This document shows, one piece after another, positions 57,315 to 64,000 of a stretch of DNA of 64,000 nt. The position numbers and the translations under genes were made by a program. Location: contig JAXGGA010001598.1 in assembly GCA_038373865.1 (NCBI GenBank), positions 62,001 through 126,000 on the forward strand. Reading direction: 5' to 3'. The notes beneath the pieces are model-generated. The model did not search any database. It was not told where the DNA came from and saw nothing but the letters and a program-made list of their open reading frames with translations. The DNA comes from Uloborus plumipes (taxonomy: Eukaryota > Arthropoda > Arachnida > Araneae > Uloboridae). Numbering within the stretch: position 1 is the stretch's first letter; every line of letters starts with the position of its first letter.

Positions 57315-58048
57315 AATTGTTTCTTTTAAAAATCTTTTTGAACAAATCGAAGAATTTCATATTTTCTTTTTCGGTAAACCAGCATAAATTTTACTTAAAC
57401 TAATAGCTATGTTTAACAACCTGAAACTGCAGTCTAATGGAAAAAGAGAAAAAAAAAAACATACATTTTTAAAATTAGCTGCTACTCGAAAATGTGCTTG
57501 ATAAAAAATGAATATCGTGAATAGGTGTTAAAGTATGCTTAAAATAATCTAAACTACGCTATTAAATCAGATGAGTCACTTACTTTATGTTAAACTTAAC
57601 AAAAAGTCTTGCTTAAAATCATATTCTTAAATTGGACCACTGGTCCAATATAGGAAAATTTTTTCGGTCCAATAAAGGAAAACATGCCATTTTTTATTCT
57701 TCAGCTTATTTCTCTGTCAAAAAATATCACAATCGCGCATGTAAATACATAGATGTAATCCTTATTAAACACAGATTATAATGCTATAACAGCAGTTTAT
57801 CTCAGCTTACAAGTTTTAGTACTATCTTACTAAGTACAAGTCCGCAAAATAAGATTTTACACGTTTTCAACATAAATCATGCCGTAACTCACGCTACGCA
57901 GTTCGCAGACTGGTGAAACTTCATACACATTGATTTTATTCCTAAAACTTTATATTTCTACCGTTAAAGTGTATCATAGATCTCTGTACTAGATTTTAGG
58001 CCCGAGGTCCAATTTAAGCAGTGGTCCAATATAGGCGGTCTTCCCCTA

Positions 58049-59848
58049 TTTCCTTTTTTTTTTTCAGAATCGCGTTTTAAATAAGTAAAACATTTGTTAC
58101 TATTTTTGTAAGAAAAAGAAGGAAGAGTTATATATATATAGAAATTGACATTAAAAATGGATGGTTTGCTTAATAAAGAATAAAATTCTTATACTACAAA
58201 ACTACGATTTCTTTTTTTTAAGCACAAGTTTACCTATGCCGGTAGGTCAAAGAGTCAAATTATTTCTTTATTTCTTGCTAAAACCTATAAAAACCCGTAA
58301 ATCGAAAGGTTGTGACATAGAAATGTGAAAGCAATGTGTTGAATATGTTTTACGGTTATATATACGAATGCAAAAAAACTGTTTATTTCTATCACATCTT
58401 TATAGCTATTTCGGTTCTCTCTGTGATTTTTTTCAGCTTCTCAAAAAACTCTAATATAAGTTCAAATGTTAACCTTGTTGTCATTGCTAGTTTTCTTTTA
58501 CACAAATTTGTTTCTGCATAACATAAATTTAAGGAAATTAATTAAAAAATCGTTTATTTCCCCAAACTTGTGCTCGACAGTGCAACCAAGGAGGATTGAT
58601 TTTCAATATTCATTTGTAGCTCGAAAACATGGGAAAAAAACCCTTAAGCGCAAAGCCTAATGCCTTATGATGTAGATAAAACTTCTAAATGAGCAATCCC
58701 CTTCCCATACAAACTCAATGAAAGAAATGGCTAAATATCTCCCTTCGGCAAATCAAACTACTTGTAAAACAGTTCTCCAGGCTCATAAAAGGAAACACTT
58801 TTTATGGATGTAATATATATCGTTTTGGGAAGAATCCGACATTTGCAGCAGTAAAGAGCCACAAGCAGTGTTTCGCTTTTGATTGGAAAAGAAATAACTC
58901 GAAACAAATAATATAACTATAAGAAAGACAACTGTTCGTGTAATCTTTGCAGTTTTTTCGTTATAGCATTGTTAGGTTTGTTCTTTAACTTTAGACAGTA
59001 TGTATTGTTCATTTCGTTTCGCATGTATGAAAACGGGCTGCAACCCGTTGCACGGGTTGTAAATGAATCTTTACAAGTTGTCAAGTACTGAAAAACGAAA
59101 ACACAAAGGATTTTTTTAAAAGTAAAAGTGATGATTGTATGTATGAGCTATTGCTAGTCAGCTTTCATCGATATTTGAAGACTTTTGAAAATAACTGAAA
59201 AAAAGTCTTTCTTTCATTAATGCTCAGATAATTCATAAAGATAATGACTTAATCTTCAAACACATATAAAAACCTTTTTTTGTTCTTTTTTTTTGCAAAC
59301 ATAATTATGTTTTAAATTTATACGGTAAATAAATGATGCACTTACTTTAAACATTGTGGTATTGGACTTATTGAGTGTCATACTTATTCAGGTCTGAATT
59401 TAAATTCCTAAAGGATTTGGTAAAATAATCTACGGGTGCTTTGAAAGCAGAAACAATAAAATTGAAGTCTTCATTCAAACTTATTGTGCTTACTTGTATA
59501 GCGAAATGGTTAAAATGCGAAAATGTTTGATATTAAATTTATCTATATCTATAGGGAATGAAAGAGAGAAAAGTTCAAAACACTGTCTCTCTCAATGAGT
59601 AAATATATTACTTTTCAGCGATGTTCGATAAACTTAGGTGGACTATTTTTAATCACGAAACCCTGGAAGGCAACATCGTTACGATACGAGTTGTTTTTTA
59701 ACCGTCATTTATATTGTGCAATATTATTTAAGTATGGACATATTTTGCGTAAGACCTGTCTTATATTTTTGTTAAATAAAGGCACACTTTTAAAAGCTTC
59801 TGGTTAGTTAAATGTTGTACTGTTTTGCATTGGAAACAAATACAGTTA
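58049..59848. other. AT-rich spacer
   Basis: No gene recognised. Near 59036-59066 a phrase CTGCAACCCGTTGCACGGGT forms a small palindrome like those found in dispersed arthropod repeats. Confidence 0.4.
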
Positions 59849-60005
59849 CACTGCAAAAAATAAAATGTTGCTTTCACAGAATAATGCAGCTATTTTTATA
59901 GTAATAAACTGTAAAATTGCTAATGTTACAGTTTTTTATAATGAATTTTAGTTTTGAACTGGAACCTCTGCTACCAGTATTATGCTGTTGTTTTTACTTT
60001 ACAGC
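59849..60005. mobile_element. CACTGTAAAA-ended repeat, copy 4 (truncated)
   Basis: Left end CACTGCAAAAAATAAAATGT and interior GTAATAAACTGTAAAATTGC are present; the right part stops at a TTGTTTTTAC.TTACAG sequence without the terminal CAGTG. Confidence 0.65.
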
Positions 60006-60621
60006 AGGGGCGCACCAAAATCTGTGTACCGCTACTGCCGCCGTTGTTATTTATTAAAGTTTAAAGGTTTTTCTTATGAAGAAAAGATCAAAACCACTCG
60101 TTTTCAATTTTTTTAGTAATATCTATTGTCTTTACGCACGCATAAAGTAACAGTAGAATGTATGTGCGTATGGTCGTATTTTGTCGTTCGGCACATTTCG
60201 GAAGTTTAATTTTTAAGTTGAGAATTGCCCACCTCCAAAAAATTTAAGAAACAGTAAAACGATCATAGTGAAACATAGTTCTGGATGCAGTAACAAGAGT
60301 GCGTTAGTTATACTGAATATCGAACTCTTCCGCTTTTATCCTCCTTTTACTATTTTTCTATACATAGATTAAGAATAGAAATGAATAAAAAAAATCTTCA
60401 GCGTTGTTTTCTTCAGTGGTTTTTTTTTTCTTTTACTTATATGCACTAATTTCATTATGGATACATTACATGTTTTAAACGTTTATAATATTTTGACAAG
60501 AGAGCAATTAGTATTTAATGATGATTGTTTAGTAGTAGTAATTGTAAACTTTATAAAAGGAGAAATCTGCATACAAGACACAATGTTTTTTTCTCTGTCT
60601 GGATTTTAACAAAGCAATTAG
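60006..60621. other. AT-rich spacer
   Basis: No gene recognised; begins with a short GC-richer stretch (GCAGGGGCGCACC). Confidence 0.35.
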
Positions 60622-60623
60622 TA

Positions 60624-60730
60624 CCCAAGTAGCACACTTCGTTTTTTTTAAATTGCAAAATGGTTATTAACATTGTAACAACCGCTTAAAAAGTTTATAA
60701 AACGTTTAAAGGTTATTTGTGCTACCTGGG
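60624..60730. mobile_element. 107-bp palindromic MITE, CCCAAGTAGCA ends, copy 2
   Basis: TA-flanked (60622-60623 and 60731-60732). Ends CCCAAGTAGCACACTTCG and, inverted, CCCAGGTAGCACAAATAACC. Opposite orientation to 53954-54061. Confidence 0.88.
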
Positions 60731-60732
60731 TA

Positions 60733-61337
60733 AGCTATTGCTAAATTTGATATGAAGTACCAATAGAAAAACAACACGTATTTTATGTTAAATATAAATT
60801 TCTGTCTTATTTGTATGCATTAAAATGAAAGAAAAAAGGCTATACATTCTTTCTCAAATATTTTGAAGTATATACTGTCGTAACAAGGGAAGCCAAAAGC
60901 GAACTAGCTCTGAATAATATGAAATAAATTAAGTTTAGCTTGATTAAACCGACTCTGGTAGAAGTTTACTTGTTCTCTTTATAAAATGCTAGTCTTGGAA
61001 ATTCCAGCGATTCAATTTCAATCTGTTTGCTTAGCAACAGCTGCTACTGTGTAGTACAAACTAAATTAAAATATGCTTCAACTGGGGAAGATTGTCTACA
61101 GTAGAAGTTGTTTCCATTTGAGTTATCGACTGTTTGAAGATGTAAATTTTAGTTTGTTATTCTAAGAAAACTTTGCTTTTAATTATAGCAATTTTGCAAG
61201 ATGTACTTTTAAAGAAATTTATGTCTAGGTCTAAAAAGTGATTCCATACAATTTCCTCTTCTCTACATCTGACAAATATTACGTTTCTGTTCACATTAAA
61301 AAATTAGATTTCATTAAATTTTTTGAGTACTAAATAG
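60733..61337. other. AT-rich spacer
   Basis: Nothing recognised. Confidence 0.4.
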
Positions 61338-61339
61338 TA

Positions 61340-61762
61340 TCCAAGTAGCATCAACTCATCCGATTTTTCTCGGCCGATCATCGAACTCCTCGTAAACTGA
61401 TCCCGTAACACACGATGACATCGTTCCGACCAGAATCCGAGCACGGTTTTCGATGAGCTACTTTTCATCGGAAAGCGATATCCTTGCGATCAACTTTCCC
61501 GACGAAAATAAGCCGAGCTATATTCCATCGGAAAATAATATCCTTCCGATCAAGTTTCCTGATGAAATTCATCGGCACGGGACTGTTCTGCTCGTAAATT
61601 GATCCAAATCTCATGGTACCAAACATCGTCGAGCAAAACTCATCGGATTTTGCCGCTCGGATTCTGTTTGGCCGATGAGACATATTGGATCATCGGCCGA
61701 TGAGAATTTCATCGGGTTTCGATGAATGGCCGATCATCGCCGATGAGATGATGCTGCTAGGG
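61340..61762. mobile_element. CATCGG-rich palindromic MITE, copy 2 (inverted)
   Basis: Ends TCCAAGTAGCATCAACTCAT and, inverted, CCCTAGCAGCATCATCTCAT, flanked by TA. Collinear in reverse with 3992-4412 at almost the same length. Confidence 0.85.
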
Positions 61763-61764
61763 TA

Positions 61765-62117
61765 GCCCCTCGTGGAGCAAATATGTGCATCAGTCAGTCA
61801 GAATTTATTTCATTGTTTGAAATACATTGAAAAAGTTTCTTTTTTCCCCTTTAAAAAAACTTTTAAAATATACCAACTTTTCGGCACTATATATGTTTTA
61901 ACATAGTTGAAAAATAAGAAGCAACAGTTTTATACAGTTTTCGTGTTTTTTTTTATTTTATTATTCATGGTTCTTTTTTTTTTTTTTTAATTTTTAATTT
62001 TTAAATCAGACAAATATGCTTTAACCAAAACACATTTTTTTTTAAACGCATGCAATACAATAATGGTTCAAACAATAAAAAATAAATTTAGCCAATACAT
62101 GCAGTTTTTTTCGTCAT
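61765..62117. other. AT-rich spacer
   Basis: Poly-T tracts only. Confidence 0.4.
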
Positions 62118-62584
62118 AGCCCTAGCAGCACAATCTCATCGGCCGATGATCGGCCATTCATTGAAACCCGATGAAATTCTCATCTGCCAATGATCGGATT
62201 CCGATGTGTTCTCATCAAGAATTGCTCCAATATGTCTCATCGGCCAAACAGAGTCCGAGCAGCAAAATCCGATGAGTTTTGCTCGAAATACGATGAGATT
62301 TCGAGCGATTTACGACCAGTGCAGTCCCGTGCCGATGAATTTAGGATCAATTTTGGATGAAAATACGATGTGATTTAGATCAATACTCGAGCAGTGCTGT
62401 TCCGTAGCGATGAATTTAGGATGAAAATACGATATGATTTAGATCAATATACGAGCAGTGTAGCTCGTAGCGATGAATTAAGGATCAATTTTGGATCAAA
62501 ATACGATGAGAGTTGGATCAATATTCGAGCAGTGTAGTTCCATGGCGATGAACTTTGGATAAAAATACGATGAAAGTTGGATCA

Positions 62585-62785
62585 TTTTCTTTCTTTCAAA
62601 TAGGGCATCAGTAGAGGCACAACCTTTTGCAGACCTAGTGCAATCCCCCAATTAAGCATCCATTCTTTCACGTAGCACCAGAATCGGCGAAATACGATTA
62701 CCACTTGAACTTTGACACCAACTCTAGGATCGAACCCGTGTTATCGGCGCGGAAAGCCGACGCTCTACCACCACGCCACCAAGTC
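62585..62785 (-). mobile_element. tRNA-derived SINE
   Basis: On the minus strand: a tRNA-like head with A-box region TGGCGTGGTGGTAGAGCG (complement of 62761-62778) and perfect B box GGTTCGATCC (complement of 62728-62737). An anticodon-arm-like hairpin TCGGC/GCCGA encloses a loop that would read TCC (Gly). The T-stem does not pair, so it is not a functional tRNA gene. A unique body and a tail GAAAGAAAGAAAA at the low-coordinate end follow. It interrupts the CATCGG element; no duplication was resolved. Confidence 0.75.
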
Positions 62786-62839
62786 GACGATGAGATTAAT
62801 GAGACCAACACTGCATATTTAATAAAAATTTGAGATTGG

Positions 62840-63315
62840 GAAAATTTTCATCGGAAAAGTTGCTCATTACGACCTCTTTCCGATGAAATCTGTAGCTTGG
62901 CATATTTTCATCGGGAAATGTGATCGGATGTGTATAGTTTTCCGATGAAACATAGCTCGGCTAATTTTCATCGGGAAATTTGATCGAACCGATATTGTTT
63001 CCCGATGGAATACAGCTCGGCATATTTTCATCGGTAATTTTGATCGGAAGGATATAGTTTTCCGATGAAATATAGCTCGGCTAATTTTCATCGGGAAAGT
63101 TGATCGGAAGGATATCACTTTCCAATGGAATATAGTTCGGCATATTTTCATCGGGAAATTTGATCGGAAGGATATAGTTTTCCAATGAAATATAGCTCGG
63201 CTAATTTTTATCGGGAAACTTGATCGGAAGGATATTGTTCTCCTATAGAATATATCTCGGCTTATTTTCATCGGTAAAGTTGATCGGATAGAAAACCCTT
63301 TTCCGATGAAAAGTA
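62840..63315. repeat. 60-bp tandem array in CATCGG copy 3
   Basis: About eight units of exactly 60 bp, each with TTTCCGATG.AATATAGCT, CGGC.TATTTTCATCGGG and TTGATCGGAAGGATAT words. Copies 1 and 2 hold about two such units. The 134-codon minus frame (62867-63271) is a product of the period being divisible by three. Confidence 0.92.
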
Positions 63316-63436
63316 GCTCATCGAAAACCGTGCTCGGATACTGATCGGAACGATGTCATCGTGCGTTACGGGATCAGTTTGCGAGGAGTTCGATGATCGG
63401 CCGAGCAAAATCCGCTGAGTTGATGCTACTTGGGAG

Positions 63437-63920
63437 TGCTTTGACACCGTTTTACACATCGTCTGGACTTACGTTGAGAAAAATAAGGGGTGTTATCCTT
63501 GTCATTAATATAGAGTTTTTTTCCACAAATGTTTCTTCGTCGGTGAGGCGCGGTACTTGAGTGTACCTTTTAAAAAAAATATTTTTATTTTATAAAGTAA
63601 ACACAATGAAAACACAGACTCTCTAAATAAATACTTTAAAAAATATTTCTGCGATAAAGTTTTAATTTAAGAGTGGATTAAATAATCATTATTCGTACTT
63701 AATGCATTCATTGCGAATATCGCTATGAGATCCGTTCACCACAGAAAGTAATAGATTGCTATCTACCAATCATAAAGCGAGCAATGAAATCACGTTAATT
63801 ATATTTAAGTCAAAGGATCCATATTTCACCCTTATACCTTTTTATGTTCTGACGCTTGGTGTTGCCACCGGTGATATATCTTTTGTTGTTTGCGTTCCCC
63901 TTTTTTTTAAATTTCATTAG
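63437..63920. other. AT-rich spacer
   Basis: Nothing recognised. Confidence 0.4.
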
Positions 63921-63921
63921 A

Positions 63922-63924
63922 ATG

Positions 63925-63988
<64 letters not shown>
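63922..63988. repeat. (GT)n followed by a 50-base T tract
   Basis: About eight GT units, then an unbroken run of about 50 T. The length is error-prone in sequencing. Confidence 0.9.
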
Positions 63989-63989
<1 letters not shown>

Positions 63990-64000
63990 ACCATTGAGAA

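Larger units (their letters stand above)
55267..58046. mobile_element. pogo-like DNA transposon, copy 2, with two nested insertions
   Basis: The ends GGGGAAGACCGCCTATATTG (left) and the same sequence inverted (right) are flanked by TA (55265-55266 and 58047-58048). Relative to copy 1 (9348-11513) it lacks about 385 bp including the second-Asp region of the transposase, has a local duplication at about 55920-56040, and carries insertions at 56408-57057 and 57066-57314. Confidence 0.92.
62120..63434. mobile_element. CATCGG-rich element, copy 3, expanded
   Basis: Ends CCCTAGCAGCACAATCTCAT and, inverted, CCCAAGTAGCATCAACTCAG. 1315 bp against about 420 in copies 1 and 2, because of iterated CGATGAATTTAGGATCAAT-type segments (62330-62580), a SINE insertion and a 60-bp tandem array. 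The flanking dinucleotide is AG on both sides rather than TA. Confidence 0.85.

Noticed and set aside
59036..59066. CAACCCGTTGCACGGGTTG palindrome as an element end
   Set aside because: Only one end is visible; insufficient to delimit an element.
62713..62785. tRNA-Gly gene
   Set aside because: The B box and anticodon-like arm are present, but the T-stem does not pair and a SINE body and tail follow.
62867..63271. 134-codon minus-strand frame with a 20-residue repeat
   Set aside because: The frame exists because the underlying DNA repeat is exactly 60 bp; the repeat is part of a non-coding element.
1..64000. CRISPR arrays, operons, bacterial promoters, rRNA, or host protein-coding exons
   Set aside because: No evenly spaced conserved repeats with unique spacers, no rRNA-like sequence, and no conserved cellular domain; composition and TE content are eukaryotic. 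Short host exons could be missed by eye.

Overview
This is a eukaryotic nuclear window: very AT-rich, with no operons, no long cellular reading frames, and dense, nested transposable elements (TEs). The element mix is a Penelope-like retroelement with a GIY-YIG domain, Tc1, pogo-like, piggyBac-like and hAT-like elements, a tRNA-derived SINE and hammerhead-ribozyme motifs. It suggests a large arthropod genome, plausibly a chelicerate such as a spider; that placement is inference, because no host gene was recognised. The window reads as an intergenic or long-intronic TE graveyard.

Layout. 0-9 kb: a G-rich degenerate repeat, a TA-flanked TIR element (2657-3767), a CATCGG palindromic element (3992-4412), and two copies of a dispersed repeat (5.0-5.9 kb and 7.9-9.2 kb), the second carrying a tandem array of about 147 bp per unit. 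9.3-18 kb: a pogo-like element with a broken DDE transposase (9348-11513), a 228-bp MITE (12566-12793), a 1.3-kb TIR element (13927-15260), three diverged copies of a unique-looking noncoding unit, and a GC-rich 15-bp minisatellite (about 17.5-17.7 kb). 18-26 kb: a piggyBac-like MITE, a CACTG-ended repeat and a 2.66-kb element with arms of about 550 bp (23123-25784).

26-31.3 kb: an inverted Penelope dimer (near full-length minus copy plus 5'-truncated plus copy) flanked by a 9-bp duplication, with a piggyBac derivative inserted in the minus-strand reading frame. Both Penelope copies keep a hammerhead-like motif near the 3' end. 32-33 kb: a hAT-like element with a perfect 8-bp duplication. 33-37.8 kb: featureless AT-rich DNA.

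37.8-46 kb: a TIR element, an immediately adjacent Tc1 element whose transposase is broken by a frameshift and loss of the third catalytic acid, pogo-like MITEs, and a 2.2-kb TIR element with a piggyBac-like element nested in it. 47.9-58 kb: further copies of several of these families, a clear hammerhead core at 52632-52679, and a second pogo-like element (55267-58046) carrying two later insertions whose empty sites can be read from the first copy. 59-64 kb: CACTG-ended, CCCARGTAGCA-ended and CATCGG elements, one with a 60-bp tandem expansion and a SINE inside, then a long T tract.

No intact protein-coding gene is supported. The coding remnants all belong to mobile elements: Penelope reverse transcriptase/GIY-YIG, Tc1 transposase, pogo-type DDE transposase, a piggyBac C-terminal cysteine-rich domain, and a possible transposase-type C-terminus at 38.3 kb.
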